64,000 nt of DNA from Syntrophobacteraceae bacterium (GCA_025453975.1 JALOPI010000008.1:36903-100902), one strand, 5' to 3'; shown: positions 52,101 to 62,125, counted from the first letter of the stretch. The notes: a model not told the origin generated them from the letters alone. Program-made: numbers and translations.

Positions 52101-53600
52101 ATGGAGAGCTCGAGGGTCCTGGAGAACAGGAGTGGCGAAAATGCGGGCGGGCTGGGCTTCAACTTCGACAACACCTACGCCCGGCTGCCGGACTATTTCC
52201 ATGCACGGCTGGGGCCGGTGCCGGTTCGCCAGCCGCGCATGGTGGTTTTGAACCGTAGCCTGGCCGAGAGCCTGGGCATGAATGCCGATGAGCTGGCGGG
52301 GGAAGACGGCGCCTGGGTGCTGTCGGGGAGTCGGATTCCCCAAGGGGCCGAGCCCTTGGCCCAGGCCTACGCGGGTCACCAGTTCGGTTCCTTCACGATG
52401 CTGGGCGACGGCCGGGCCATCCTGCTGGGAGAGCACATCACGCCCGACGGGCGGCGCTTCGACATCCAGCTCAAGGGCTCGGGTCAGACGCCTTTCTCCC
52501 GCCTCGGCGACGGCCGGGCCGCTCTGGGACCGATGCTCCGCGAGTACATCATCAGCGAGGCGATGCATGCCCTGGGGATTCCCACCAGCCGCAGCCTGGC
52601 GGTGGTGGCCACGGGCGAGCCGGTTTTTCGGGAGACCGTGCTGGCCGGCGCGGTCCTCACCCGCGTGTCCGCCAGCCACATCCGCGTGGGCACCTTCGAG
52701 TACGTCGCCCGGCGCGGCGGACCCGAAGGCGTTGGAGCCCTGGCCGATTACACCCTGGCCCGGCACTACCCTGACGTTTCGGCCTCCGATAATCCCGGTC
52801 TGGCGCTCCTCCACGCGGTGATGGAGCGGCAGGCGTCCCTGGTGGCCCGGTGGCTGGGCGTGGGCTTCATCCATGGCGTCATGAACACCGACAACATGGC
52901 CCTCAGCGGCGAGACCATCGACTACGGCCCCTGCGCCTTCATGGACGCCTACGATCCCGCCACGGTCTTCAGCTCCATCGATCAGTCGGGACGCTACGCC
53001 TTCGGAAACCAGCCCAACATGGCCCAGTGGAATCTGGCACGCCTGGCCGAGACGCTGCTCCCCATCCTCCACCCGGAGCAGGGAAAGGCCATCGCGGTGG
53101 CCGAGGAAGCGGTCAAGTCGTTCCCCGACCGATTCCGCCGGCACTGGCTGGCCATCATGCGAGCCAAGCTGGGGCTCCTCACCGAGGAGGAGGATGATCT
53201 TTCCCTGGCCCAGGCTCTCCTCCAATGCATGCACGAGACCCGGGCGGACTACACTCTCACCTTTCGGGACCTTTCGGCGGAGGCCCCTTCGGACCCGCCC
53301 TGGCTTCGCAGTGCGGCTTTCCGGGAATGGCATGCTCGATGGCAGGCCCGCCTGGCGCGACAGGCCATGCCCATGGCGGCCTCCAGGGAATTGATGCGCT
53401 GGAGCAATCCAGCCGTCATCCCCAGGAACCACCGGGTGGAGGAAGCGCTGGACGCGGCCGTGGAGCGCGGGGACCTCGGCGTGATGGAGCGGCTTCTGGA
53501 CGTTCTGGCCTCCCCGTACGAGGAGTCTCCACGATCCGCTGACTACCGTGATCCGGCGCCGCCCTCGGATCGGCCCTACCGGACGTTCTGCGGGACGTGA
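52101..53600 (+). CDS. selO: protein adenylyltransferase SelO (YdiU/UPF0061 family)
   Basis: The 499-residue pseudokinase-fold enzyme transfers AMP from ATP to Ser/Thr/Tyr of target proteins. It has [21 protein letters not shown] near the N-terminus, [23 protein letters not shown], the [20 protein letters not shown] loop, [11 protein letters not shown], and [14 protein letters not shown] with the metal-binding Asn and Asp. It ends YRTFCGT, with Cys where many homologs have a C-terminal Cys or Sec. Length and all motifs fit full-length SelO. It starts 52 bases after the hydrolase gene on the same strand. SelO is linked to redox stress in other bacteria. Confidence 0.93.
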   Translation: MESSRVLENRSGENAGGLGFNFDNTYARLPDYFHARLGPVPVRQPRMVVLNRSLAESLGMNADELAGEDGAWVLSGSRIPQGAEPLAQAYAGHQFGSFTMLGDGRAILLGEHITPDGRRFDIQLKGSGQTPFSRLGDGRAALGPMLREYIISEAMHALGIPTSRSLAVVATGEPVFRETVLAGAVLTRVSASHIRVGTFEYVARRGGPEGVGALADYTLARHYPDVSASDNPGLALLHAVMERQASLVARWLGVGFIHGVMNTDNMALSGETIDYGPCAFMDAYDPATVFSSIDQSGRYAFGNQPNMAQWNLARLAETLLPILHPEQGKAIAVAEEAVKSFPDRFRRHWLAIMRAKLGLLTEEEDDLSLAQALLQCMHETRADYTLTFRDLSAEAPSDPPWLRSAAFREWHARWQARLARQAMPMAASRELMRWSNPAVIPRNHRVEEALDAAVERGDLGVMERLLDVLASPYEESPRSADYRDPAPPSDRPYRTFCGT

Positions 53601-53637
53601 CCGGCGGCGGATCTCCCGAGCCTCCGCCTTGGGGCGG

Positions 53638-56391
53638 CTAACGGGCGAAGGAATGTCGCTGGGGAGCCTGGGGCGGCAGGATCTCCCCGGGGCTTTCCGG
53701 CAGGGTGCGGACCACCAGGGTGTTGGCGAAGAGCTCGCGGGCGAGGCTCTGAACTTCCTCCACGGTCACTCTGCGGATGAGGTCCGGGTAGCGCTCGTCG
53801 TAGTCCCACCCCACTCCGAGCACTTCATCCAGGGCGGCGCTCTGGGCCTGGGCCGCCAGGCTTTCCCGACCCATGTGGTGAGCGGTGAGGATCATGTTCC
53901 GGGCCGTCTCGAACTCGCCCGGCGGGATGGGCTCGTCCTGAATCCGTTTCAGCTGTGCCAGGATGATCTCCTGAACCTTCTCGAGATTGGAGAGGGTCGT
54001 CTGGGTGAGGACCCCGAAATAGCCGGTCTTCAAGCCGAGGAAGGACGTGGCTCCGACGATGTAAACCAGATCCTCCCGGCCGCCCCGGAGAGCCTCGTGG
54101 AGTCGCCCGCCCGGGCCGGACGGGCCCGACAGGATGGCGTCCAGCACATCCAGGGCCGGCCGCCTCTCACTGCCGATTTCCAGGCCGTTGGTGCCGACGA
54201 AAAGGCCGGCCGAGGTCTTTTCGGTCTTCTGCTCCACCGTGCGACTGGCGGTGAGGGGCCGGGCTTCACCGGGCCAGTCGGGGAGCGGTGCGGCCTTGCC
54301 CTTCCAGGGCCCGAAGCGCTCATTCAGCTTCGCGTGAAGAGCCCTGGAATCCACGTCTCCGTAAACCGCCAGGACCGAATGGGAGGGGCTCACCATCTTT
54401 TCATACAGGTCCAGGATGTCGGCCCGGCGAATGGACTGGATGGACTCGACCGTTCCGAGGCGATCACGCTGGTAGGGCGATTGAGAGAAGAAGCTCTTCC
54501 TGAAGAGCGCCATGAGCTCATACTGCCAGCTTTCCCGCTGCTTCTGGATGGCCAGCAGGAATTCCCTCCGCTTCTTCTCGATCTCCTCTTCCGGAAAGCT
54601 CGCGTGGGTCACGATGTCCGACAGGATGTCGAGGGCGGTGTCCAGGTCCTCTTTCAGAACCTTGATGGCCACATGATAGGTGTTGTTGTCGGACCGGCCG
54701 CCGATGCCGCCCCCCGCATCCTCGATGGTGCCGAGGATCTGGATTCTGCTCCTTGAAGCGGTCCCGGCGGTGAGGAGCGAGGCCGTGAAAGCCGAAAGGC
54801 CGGGAATGGAGGGGGGCTCGAGGAGGAGTCCGCCCAGCCCCTGGAGCTGGATGTTCACGACGGGGAGGGATGCATCCTCCTTCACGAGCACCCGCAGTCC
54901 GTTGTCCAGGGTATGGAGGACGGTCCCGCCGGCTGGGGCGCGAGCCGCGGGCTTCTCGGCGTGAGGTGCCGGCTGAGCCTGGGTGACCGGTGGGGTCAGG
55001 ACGGCGACGGTCATGACTTCCCTGCGGAGGTACTTTCGGGCCGCATCGCGCACCTCCTCGGCGCTGACGGCCCGGATGCGCTCCATGTACGTTTCTTCAA
55101 AGTAGGGATCTCCGGTTTCGAAGAAGGACGACGCCAGGGATGAGGCCATGGCCGATGCCGCTTCCTTCCCGAAGACCTGTCGGGCGATGCTGGCCTTCTT
55201 GGCTTTTTCCAGCTCCCGGGGCGACGCCAGCTCTTTTTTGAACCGCTCGATCTCCTCCTCCACGCTGGTGAGCACGACGGGCCAGTTCTGGGAGGGCAGG
55301 GTGAGGGAGATGGTGAACTGGCCGTGGATGAAGCCTGGGGTCCAGTTGGATGCCCCCACGCCCAGGACCTGGCCCTCGCGCTGCTTGAGCCTCTGGTCGA
55401 GGCGTGAAGTCTGGCCATCGCCCATCAGGAACGCCAGAACATCCAGAGCGTAAATGTCTGGATGGTGCAGGGTCACCGAGGGGAACCCAATCACGGCCTG
55501 GTGAAGCCGGGCCATGGGAGACTCCTGACTCGCCCACCGTGGGCCTGTCTGGGCGGGCTCATCGGGCAGGGCCAGGGGCGCTGAGGATCTACGGGTGAAA
55601 TCCCTGGTCTTGTCGACGATGAAAGCCAGGACCTCCAGAGGCTGGACGTTCCCCACCACGGAGACCACCATCTGGTCGGGCTGATAGCGATCGTTGAAAT
55701 ATTCAAGGAGATCGTCCCGCCCCTTCTGGACGAACACCGGCTCGTAACCGATGACGGGGTGCCGAACAGGGTGCTGGAGGTAGGCCGTCCGGATGAAGAG
55801 CTTCCAGAGCTCCCGGTCGACGCTGTTCTCCCCCATCTTGATCTCCTGCTGAATGACGGCTTTCTCCCTGGTGACTTCCCGGGGATCCAGGGCGCCTTCC
55901 CCCACGTAGGACAGGAGCAGATCGAGGGCGTCCTTCCAGTGTCCGGCCAGGGTATTGATGTAGTAGACGGTGCGGTCATGGGTGGTGTAGGCATTGGAGG
56001 ATCCGCCCATCTTCTGGAGGCGCTCCCTGGCCTGGTCTTCGGTGAACGACCGGGTCGTGCCGCCGGAAACCACGTGCTCCAGGTAATGGGAGAGGCCGGC
56101 CTTGAGGTGGCGCCCCTCGTACATGGAGCCGGCCCGGACGAAGACCTGGGTGGAGACGACGTCGTTTTCGGGCTTGTGTCGAAGGAGAACCGTGAGGCCG
56201 TTGTTCAGCACGACGAAGAGGTCCCCGTCCCTGGAGGCCAGGGCGCGATCGACGGATGCGTCCAGGGGGGCGGGAACGACGGGCACCGACCTGGCAGGGG
56301 GGGGAGACGCACCGCGGGCCTGGCCCATGGTGAGCAGCACCGCGATGAGCGCATGGGCCAGGATCAGCGGGAGTGTTTTGGCATGGGCCAT
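53638..56391 (-). CDS. two-domain M16 zinc peptidase
   Basis: From ATG 56391 (AGGAG seven bases upstream) the protein has 917 residues with a signal peptide (LPLILAHALIAVLLTMGQARG). The N-terminal M16 half has the inverted zinc motif HYLEH (102-106), an EKAVIQQEI helix with the third ligand and a GQTSRLDQRLKQREG segment. The C-terminal half has the M16 fold but no HxxEH, as is usual where one half is inactive. It should work in the periplasm as a pitrilysin-like clamp protease for peptides. The frame extends upstream another 36 codons without a better signal. It converges with selO. Confidence 0.92.
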   Translation of the reverse strand: MAHAKTLPLILAHALIAVLLTMGQARGASPPPARSVPVVPAPLDASVDRALASRDGDLFVVLNNGLTVLLRHKPENDVVSTQVFVRAGSMYEGRHLKAGLSHYLEHVVSGGTTRSFTEDQARERLQKMGGSSNAYTTHDRTVYYINTLAGHWKDALDLLLSYVGEGALDPREVTREKAVIQQEIKMGENSVDRELWKLFIRTAYLQHPVRHPVIGYEPVFVQKGRDDLLEYFNDRYQPDQMVVSVVGNVQPLEVLAFIVDKTRDFTRRSSAPLALPDEPAQTGPRWASQESPMARLHQAVIGFPSVTLHHPDIYALDVLAFLMGDGQTSRLDQRLKQREGQVLGVGASNWTPGFIHGQFTISLTLPSQNWPVVLTSVEEEIERFKKELASPRELEKAKKASIARQVFGKEAASAMASSLASSFFETGDPYFEETYMERIRAVSAEEVRDAARKYLRREVMTVAVLTPPVTQAQPAPHAEKPAARAPAGGTVLHTLDNGLRVLVKEDASLPVVNIQLQGLGGLLLEPPSIPGLSAFTASLLTAGTASRSRIQILGTIEDAGGGIGGRSDNNTYHVAIKVLKEDLDTALDILSDIVTHASFPEEEIEKKRREFLLAIQKQRESWQYELMALFRKSFFSQSPYQRDRLGTVESIQSIRRADILDLYEKMVSPSHSVLAVYGDVDSRALHAKLNERFGPWKGKAAPLPDWPGEARPLTASRTVEQKTEKTSAGLFVGTNGLEIGSERRPALDVLDAILSGPSGPGGRLHEALRGGREDLVYIVGATSFLGLKTGYFGVLTQTTLSNLEKVQEIILAQLKRIQDEPIPPGEFETARNMILTAHHMGRESLAAQAQSAALDEVLGVGWDYDERYPDLIRRVTVEEVQSLARELFANTLVVRTLPESPGEILPPQAPQRHSFAR

Positions 56392-56458
56392 GGGAAGACT
56401 CCTGAACTGAGCGATAACGCCTGATAACGGGATCGGTCTCTCCCCGGGGATACCGCCA

Positions 56459-57220
56459 TCATAGATCGCCCCGGGCGATGACATCGCAAATGTACGCATG
56501 TCTGTTAATAGTATGGCCGCATGCCTGGATGTGCAAAGGAGGCGGGGTCATTTCAATGAAGTGCCAACGGCCTCCAAGGAATCCCCACTCGATGGCGATG
56601 TCATCCAGGCTGGCCATCCGGGTCAGCTGCCTCTGCAGGCTCAGGAGCCGAGCCAGTCCCGCTTCCGGACAGGGGGTGAAGGGGCGCCATCCGATGATGT
56701 CCCCTTCCGCGGTCCATTTCTGGGCTGCGATGCACTCATCATGGAGGGAGATGAGCCGCATGCGATCCTCCCAGGGGAGGACCTCCCGGATGAGCAGCGG
56801 GCTGCAGGTGTCGAGGATCGGCTCGAGATCCCCCGGAGCCTCGATCCTTTTGAGGCGGGGTTGTCTGGTGTCCGGGGTCAGGGCATCGAAGGGGGGCTCG
56901 AAATCTTCGAGTATCCGCTTCTTCTGGCGGCTTCCGAAGTAGAGGCGTGTCCTGGCGGCGGGCCAGGACAGGTTCTGAAAGAGCTGGGCCTGCAGCACGC
57001 GGGACCTCGAATAACGATGGCACGAAGGCGAGGGGAAGGTCGGTTTGGAGGCGGCCTCGAAAACGTCCACGTAACGTCGGGTGGGAAAAAAAATCCGCTC
57101 GGCATTCCGCATGAGATCGCGCTCCGCGGGACTGTAATCGTGGATGCAGGGACGAATGCCCAGGGTCAGCACGGGGGCGCAGTCCTTGAGAAAAGGGGCC
57201 AGGGCGATTCGGCTGCTCAT
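56459..57220 (-). CDS. ATP-grasp-like protein (RimK/glutathione synthase-type), function unknown
   Basis: From ATG 57220 the protein has 253 residues; the frame extends to GTG 57274 or ATG 57268. The N-terminal half (LGIRPCIHDYSPAERDLMRNAERIFFPTRRY) looks like a pre-ATP-grasp domain. PLLIREVLPWEDRMRLISL and the late DDIAIEWGFLGGRWHFIEMTPPP resemble the ATP- and metal-binding strands of ATP-grasp ligases. The usual Lys-containing flexible loop is hard to place (candidate KPTFPSPSCHRYSRSR), and the protein is short. It is divergent from the IF-2-like gene and may share a 116-base control region with it. Substrate is unknown. Confidence 0.5.
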   Translation of the reverse strand: MSSRIALAPFLKDCAPVLTLGIRPCIHDYSPAERDLMRNAERIFFPTRRYVDVFEAASKPTFPSPSCHRYSRSRVLQAQLFQNLSWPAARTRLYFGSRQKKRILEDFEPPFDALTPDTRQPRLKRIEAPGDLEPILDTCSPLLIREVLPWEDRMRLISLHDECIAAQKWTAEGDIIGWRPFTPCPEAGLARLLSLQRQLTRMASLDDIAIEWGFLGGRWHFIEMTPPPLHIQACGHTINRHAYICDVIARGDL

Positions 57221-57336
57221 TTTGCCCGCGGGACCTCGCTCGATTATTGAGGGAGAAGGTATTATCATTTCCACAACAGGGTCGGGCGCATGGCTCGACC
57301 GTGGAGAGCCCGATCAGGGTCATGGGGGGTAGGCAA

Positions 57337-58089
57337 ATGGCACATGCAAAGGTCGCGCAGAGATCCCGTCGAGGGCGGATCGACGCATCCGCCGCCGCGC
57401 TGAATGTCCTCAAGGGCATGGATGGCGCGGGAGCGAAGAAGCTGGAAGTCGTCTTGAAATGCGATTCCATCGGCAGCGTGGAAGCGGTGGAATCGATTCT
57501 CCACAAGCTTGCGGTCCCTTCGGTCCCGATCCACGTCATCCATTCGGGAGTGGGCGCCGTCAGCAAGTCGGACCTGGTCATGGCGCTGAACGGAAGCCGC
57601 CTGGTGCTGGGGTTCAACGTCCCGGTCATGCCCAAGCTGGAGCAATGGGTGAAAGAGCATGGCGTGGAGGTCCGCCTCTACCGGGTCATCTACAGGCTGG
57701 TGGATGACGTCAGAAAAACCGCCGAGAGCTTCGTGCCGTCGGAGCCGGAAGAGAAGGTCACGGGCCGGGGCAAGATCATTGCGCTGTTCAAAAGCTCCCA
57801 CCGGGGGATCATTTTGGGCTGCCAGGTGAATGAGGGAGCCCTTTCGCAGGGCAGCTCATTTCGGATCATCTCGGCCATGGGACCCGTGTACAGCGGAAAG
57901 ATCGCCTCGCTTCACATAGAGCAGGACGAAGTGAGGGAGGCGCGGCCCGGTCAGCAGGTCGGCATCAAGATCGAGGACTTCAACCAGGCCCGCATCGGCG
58001 ATCTGGTCGAATGCTTCGAGATGACGTCCGGCAAAAAGACCCAGCCCTGGGCGCCCGCGGGGGATGTCCTTCACGTGGATGGCCACTGA
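57337..58089 (+). CDS. free-standing IF-2 C-terminal domain protein without GTPase
   Basis: This 250-residue protein aligns by eye with the last third of translation initiation factor IF-2. Residues of about 25-135 correspond to IF-2 domain C1/III: LEVVLKCDSIGSVEAV, HVIHSGVGAVSKSDL, LGFNVPV and VRLYRVIYRLVDDV. About 145-240 correspond to the fMet-tRNA-binding C2 barrel: GKIIALFKSSHRGIILGC, YSGKIASLHIEQDEV and GIKIEDFNQARIGDLVE. No G1-G4 GTPase motifs are present in or upstream of the gene, which has its own start (ATG 57337; ATG 57322 is possible). It might bind initiator tRNA or the ribosome as a modulator. It is not a replacement for infB, which must lie elsewhere. Confidence 0.85.
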   Translation: MAHAKVAQRSRRGRIDASAAALNVLKGMDGAGAKKLEVVLKCDSIGSVEAVESILHKLAVPSVPIHVIHSGVGAVSKSDLVMALNGSRLVLGFNVPVMPKLEQWVKEHGVEVRLYRVIYRLVDDVRKTAESFVPSEPEEKVTGRGKIIALFKSSHRGIILGCQVNEGALSQGSSFRIISAMGPVYSGKIASLHIEQDEVREARPGQQVGIKIEDFNQARIGDLVECFEMTSGKKTQPWAPAGDVLHVDGH

Positions 58090-58133
58090 TCGGGGCGTGC
58101 CGGCCCCCGGGTGAAGCCCCGCCTGACCCGATG

Positions 58134-58949
58134 TCAGCGTTTTCCCAGCTCCCGGGATCTGAGGGTCGCGGCCTCGATGGCCCTCATGAGACTTCCTCGC
58201 ACCCCCGCCTCCTCCATTACGGCGAGGCCTCGAATGGTGGTGCCTCCCGGCGACGTGATCATGTCCTTCAGCTCCGCGGGATGCTTCCCGGTTTCCATCA
58301 GCATTCTGGCGCTCCCCAGGGCGGTCTGCGCCACCAGGTCTCTCGCCACGGCGCGGGGCAATCCCATCAGCACGCCGGCATCGATCATGCTCTCCATGAG
58401 GAGCAGAAAGTAAGCCGGTCCGCTGCCGCTCAAGCCCGTGACGGCGTCCATCCACTGCTCATCCACCTCCAGAGCGCTGCCCACGGCCCTGAAGAGCGTC
58501 ATGGCCTGCTCCATCTGCTCGGCGGTGACGGTGCCGCCCCGGGAGAGGGCCGATGCGCCCTGCAGCACCAGGGCCGGCGTGTTGGGCATCACCCGAATGA
58601 TGGGACAAGGGGTCGGCAGGGCGGCCGAAAGGTCAGCCAGGGTGATCCCGGCGGCAATGGAAATGATGAGAGGACGATGCTCCAGATGATGACGGAGCTC
58701 CTCGAGGACCGGTTTCATGACCTGAGGCTTGACGGCCAGAACCAGGATCTGGCAATCGGCGGCCATCCGGGCCAGGGTCGAGGCCGGCCGAACGGCATAG
58801 CTCTTTTGCAGGTAATCCAGCCGCGCGGGCAGGACATCGTGAGCCAGGATCTGCTCCGGGCGAAGGAGGGATGCGGAGATGAGCCCGCGAATCAGGGCTT
58901 CGCCCATGTTTCCGCCTCCAACAAAGCCAATGGTTCTGCCTTCAAACAT
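58134..58949 (-). CDS. proC: pyrroline-5-carboxylate reductase
   Basis: The 271-residue enzyme reduces pyrroline-5-carboxylate to proline with NAD(P)H. It has the Rossmann GFVGGGNMGEA at the start, VLAVKPQVM, SIAAGITLADL, RVMPNTPALVLQGASAL, and the substrate-binding GLSGSGPAYFLLLMESMIDAGVLMGL. The P5CR signature appears as SPGGTTIRGLAVMEEAGVRG. Length and motifs are complete. It converges with the IF-2-like gene; a CGGGGC/GCCCCG hairpin (58091-58121) lies between them. Confidence 0.95.
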   Translation of the reverse strand: MFEGRTIGFVGGGNMGEALIRGLISASLLRPEQILAHDVLPARLDYLQKSYAVRPASTLARMAADCQILVLAVKPQVMKPVLEELRHHLEHRPLIISIAAGITLADLSAALPTPCPIIRVMPNTPALVLQGASALSRGGTVTAEQMEQAMTLFRAVGSALEVDEQWMDAVTGLSGSGPAYFLLLMESMIDAGVLMGLPRAVARDLVAQTALGSARMLMETGKHPAELKDMITSPGGTTIRGLAVMEEAGVRGSLMRAIEAATLRSRELGKR

Positions 58950-59218
58950 GCGGTCTCCTCATACGCGGGGGGCTGCCACTCTTCACGGTCGAGGGGCTGG
59001 GACGGCGTGGCCAAGCCTCTTGTGCTTGCCGTGTCGAGCCGGTACAATCCACATAATGAGGCGAATCGTCAAGCTTCGAATTCGGTGCTTTATCTTCAGC
59101 TCAACATTCTGTATTAAAGCCGCCCGAGGGTATATTCTGGAGATCCGTGCTCCAGTCGTTTGATCTGCCCTGCAAACAGTCATTGGGCCCATGGATGGGG
59201 TGAACCGAGGTGCTGCCC

Positions 59219-59812
59219 ATGTTGACGGATCAAGTTGCCGCTGTTTACGAACCCCGATCGAGCCTCCTCGTCAGTGGCGAGATGGTCCATTTCAGATCGG
59301 TCACGTCCTCGGACGAGGGGCTCTTGAACGACTTCTTCCTGAATATTCCGGAAAAGGAAGCGGTGAGCCTGAGGCATGACATCAGGAACCCCGAGGTCGT
59401 GCGATTCTGGGTTCAGAATCTGGACTTCAAGAGAGTCTTTCCCTTGATGGCCATGGATGAGGAGGGCCGGAACGTCATTGCCGTGTCGTCGCTCCACTTT
59501 CAGAGGGGTGTTTACCGCCACATCGCGGAAGTGCGGATCGTGGTGGGGAAGGCCTACCGGAAGCTCGGCCTGGGCTCGGCCCTCATCAAGGAGCTCATCG
59601 AGGTGGCCAACCGCCTGGGGCTTCACTTTCTCAAGGCCGAGGTGCCCGTGGAGAATCAGCTGGCCGTCCGGGCTTTCCGCCAGCTGGGCTTTGAAGTCAA
59701 ATGCACGCTGGATCGGTATTTCATGACCCGCGCGAAGGAAACCAGGGACATCGTGCTCATGATCAAGCGCCTCCTCGTCGAGATGGAGGAGGACCTGTTT
59801 TTTGTCTTTTAG
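59219..59812 (+). CDS. GNAT family acetyltransferase
   Basis: From ATG 59219 (GAGG at 59207-59210, eight bases upstream) the protein has 197 residues; GTG 59210 is possible. It has the N-terminal HFRSVTSSDEGLLNDFF strand-helix, the acyl-CoA loop VVGKAYRKLGLGSALIKELIE (Q/RxxGxG/A type), and VPVENQLAVRAFRQLGFE at the last strand. The gene stands alone between proC and the sensor kinase, which it faces. The 269-base gap before it shows no other gene. Substrate is unknown. Confidence 0.82.
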   Translation: MLTDQVAAVYEPRSSLLVSGEMVHFRSVTSSDEGLLNDFFLNIPEKEAVSLRHDIRNPEVVRFWVQNLDFKRVFPLMAMDEEGRNVIAVSSLHFQRGVYRHIAEVRIVVGKAYRKLGLGSALIKELIEVANRLGLHFLKAEVPVENQLAVRAFRQLGFEVKCTLDRYFMTRAKETRDIVLMIKRLLVEMEEDLFFVF

Positions 59813-59910
59813 GCGTGCGGCCGGCCGCTGGTGTCCGCGTCCAAAGGTCTGTGCGCTCCGGCCGTTCCCCCATGGAGGCCAACCGTCCTCGCGCCCGGCA
59901 TCGAGAGGGC

Positions 59911-61551
59911 TCAGTCCGAGCCTTTGGCGAACTTTCCGGCCGCGGCCTCCATGGGCTGCGACGGCTCCAGCGTTTCCGGCGGATCCGTTGGAAGGGTGAT
60001 GATCATCTCGCATCCCTCCCCGGGCTTGCTCCTGACTTCGATATTCCCCCGGTGCGCCTTGATGATGCCGTAAGAGATGGCCAGGCCCAGGCCGGTTCCC
60101 ATCTCCTTGGTGGTGAAGAATGGGTCGAAGAGCTTGTTCAGGTTCTCGTCGGGGATCCCGGGCCCCGTGTCGATGCAGTGGACCACGATCCGGGAGCGAT
60201 CCCGCTCCCATCGGGTCAGGATCTTCAGCTCACCGTTTCCCGCCATGGCTTCCGACGCATTCACGATCACATTGAAAAAGACCTGCTTGAGCTGATCCAG
60301 GTCCGCCATGATCCTGGGAAGCTCCGGATCGAACCGGGTCTCGACCCGTATGTTCTGGAAAGACTCCTGGCTGCTCACGATGTGGAGGATCTCCTGGATG
60401 ATCCGGTTGATCTCGATGGTGGCTTTTTCAGGGGCCGTCTGGCGGGCGAAATCCAGGAGCCCCCGGACGATGCTCCGGCAGCGTATGGTCTCCCGCACAA
60501 TGAGCTTCAGGTCGTGGTGAGCCTCGCTGTCGGGCGGAAACTCATCCACCAGGAGCTGACTGAGGTTGAGGATCCCCGTCAGGGGATTGTTGATCTCGTG
60601 GGCGATACCGGCGGACAGCTTGCCCAGGGATGCCAGCTTTTCGCTTCGGATCAGCTGCTGCTGAGTCTCCTGAAGGTCCTTGGTCCTTTCGCAGACCATC
60701 TGCTCCAGGCGGCAGCCCCACTGGGTGAGGGAGGCCTTGGCCCGCTTGAGATCCTGGGTCATCTGGTTGAAGGATTGGGCGAAGATCCCCAGTTCGTCAT
60801 CACTCTGGATGGGGATCTGCACGTCGAGGTCGTCGTTGGCGACCCGGCGGGTTCCTTCGATGAGCATCTTGAGCGGCTGGTTCAGGAAATGATTGATGAG
60901 AAAGATGATGAGCGCGGCCAGGGCGACGGCTGAAGCCAGTCCGATGGAGAGGAGCTTGGCCTCGGCAGCGTGCATGCGCTCATCGATGGGCTCCAGGGAG
61001 ACATCGATGTCCATGACTCCCAGCACCTTCTGATCCGCCGGGTGGACATGGCAGCTGGCGTTGTAGCAATCGGGCTCGTTGTAGATCGGGTTGATCATGC
61101 CGAGGACCCGGTGACCGCCCGGACCCGTGAAGATCCGGGTCCGCTCGCTCGTCTCCAGTCTCTCCAGGGGCTTTTCGGCCGAGTGGCACGCGTAGCATTG
61201 CTCGGCCTGCTTGTCCACCAGGAGGTTCATCTCGGACTTGTCGGACGAGTAGATGATCTCGCCCATGAAGTTGAAAATCCGCATCTTCTGGATGAAGGAC
61301 TGCTTGCCGATGTTGTCCACCGTCTGGTGAAGGCGGTCGGGGGCGTAGAGCAGCATGTCCGACCGGGAGCTGGCCTTGATGGTGTCGCTGAGGAGGCTCA
61401 CGTTGCGGATGACTTCCTCGATGAGCTCCTGGCGGTAGTACTGAATGGAGAAATAGGTGTGAACGCTGAGGAAGCCCACGGCGAGGAGGGTGGTGACGAT
61501 GCTGATCTTGACGCTGATGCGCTTGTACCAGTTCAGCTGCTTGAACCACAT
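59911..61551 (-). CDS. HAMP sensor histidine kinase with periplasmic c-type heme motifs
   Basis: From ATG 61551 (GGAGG seven bases upstream) the protein has 546 residues. A membrane segment near 17-36 and a second near 201-220 enclose a periplasmic domain. It carries CYACH (119-123), a standard heme c site, and CYNASCH (162-168), a CX4CH site. HAMP (about 221-275), a coiled linker and the kinase core follow, with phospho-acceptor His318 in [15 protein letters not shown] and the HATPase motifs [21 protein letters not shown] and [12 protein letters not shown]. It probably senses redox state or a gas ligand. It is divergent from the response regulator at 61709. Confidence 0.92.
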   Translation of the reverse strand: MWFKQLNWYKRISVKISIVTTLLAVGFLSVHTYFSIQYYRQELIEEVIRNVSLLSDTIKASSRSDMLLYAPDRLHQTVDNIGKQSFIQKMRIFNFMGEIIYSSDKSEMNLLVDKQAEQCYACHSAEKPLERLETSERTRIFTGPGGHRVLGMINPIYNEPDCYNASCHVHPADQKVLGVMDIDVSLEPIDERMHAAEAKLLSIGLASAVALAALIIFLINHFLNQPLKMLIEGTRRVANDDLDVQIPIQSDDELGIFAQSFNQMTQDLKRAKASLTQWGCRLEQMVCERTKDLQETQQQLIRSEKLASLGKLSAGIAHEINNPLTGILNLSQLLVDEFPPDSEAHHDLKLIVRETIRCRSIVRGLLDFARQTAPEKATIEINRIIQEILHIVSSQESFQNIRVETRFDPELPRIMADLDQLKQVFFNVIVNASEAMAGNGELKILTRWERDRSRIVVHCIDTGPGIPDENLNKLFDPFFTTKEMGTGLGLAISYGIIKAHRGNIEVRSKPGEGCEMIITLPTDPPETLEPSQPMEAAAGKFAKGSD

Positions 61552-61609
61552 GAAGCCACCTCCAGTGGGAGAGTACGCGAGCTTGTGAATTAGATTACTA
61601 GATTTCCAG

Positions 61610-61641
61610 TTGACAGGCAAGGGTGATTCCGCTAGTAAAAT
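61610..61641 (+). promoter_or_regulatory. candidate promoter before the response regulator gene
   Basis: TTGACA (61610-61615) lies in the 157-base divergent gap. TAGTAA (61633-61638) sits 17 bases downstream and TAAAAT (61636-61641) 20 bases downstream; neither pairing is ideal. RNA would begin near 61645 and leave a leader of about 60 bases. Confidence 0.35.
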
Positions 61642-61708
61642 TGGCCCAAACGTAAAGTTGCGCGCTGATTTGTGAACTTTTTCTCCCTACGTCCCCGGAG
61701 GTATGTGC

Positions 61709-62125
61709 ATGGCCGCCAAGGGTAAAATCCTTATTGTAGACGACGATCCGGACTTCATCAAAACGACCAAAATGATCCTCATGACCGATGGCTACGAGAT
61801 CGTGACGGCCAGCGACGGCAAGGAGGGTCTCCAGGTGCTTCGGGAGACGAAGCCGGATCTGGTCATGCTGGACATCATGATGGAGAGCCTGTTCGAAGGA
61901 TTCAGCTTCCTGGGGACGCTCAGGACCTCGCCCGATTTCGAGGAGATCAAGGGAACCCCCATTCTCATGGTGTCGAGCGTCAAGGCCGACACGGGATCGC
62001 GCTTTTCCTTCGGCTACGAGGAGGACATGGGCGACATCCCCGAGCCGGACGAGTACATGGACAAGCCGCTCAAGCCCAAGGAGCTTCTGGAGCGCGTTGC
62101 CAGGCTTGTTGCCAAGGGCAGGTAA
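61709..62125 (+). CDS. single-domain response regulator
   Basis: This is a 138-residue CheY-like receiver. It has the acidic pocket DDD at 11-13, phospho-acceptor Asp55 in LVMLDIMM, the SS pair at 89-90, and Lys119 in EYMDKPLKP. A loop insertion (about residues 95-115, FSFGYEEDMGDIPEPDE) sits before the Lys. There is no output domain, so it acts by protein contact. CGGAGG (61696-61701) places the start at ATG 61709 rather than ATG 61703. Its position between the heme kinase and a receiver-kinase hybrid suggests a shared phosphorelay. Confidence 0.92.
   Translation: MAAKGKILIVDDDPDFIKTTKMILMTDGYEIVTASDGKEGLQVLRETKPDLVMLDIMMESLFEGFSFLGTLRTSPDFEEIKGTPILMVSSVKADTGSRFSFGYEEDMGDIPEPDEYMDKPLKPKELLERVARLVAKGR

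Noticed and set aside
48830..52174. Long frames opposite the LuxR-type regulator (510 codons) and the SDR/hydrolase pair (602 codons)
   Set aside because: Antisense shadows with no ribosome-binding site and no recognisable domain.
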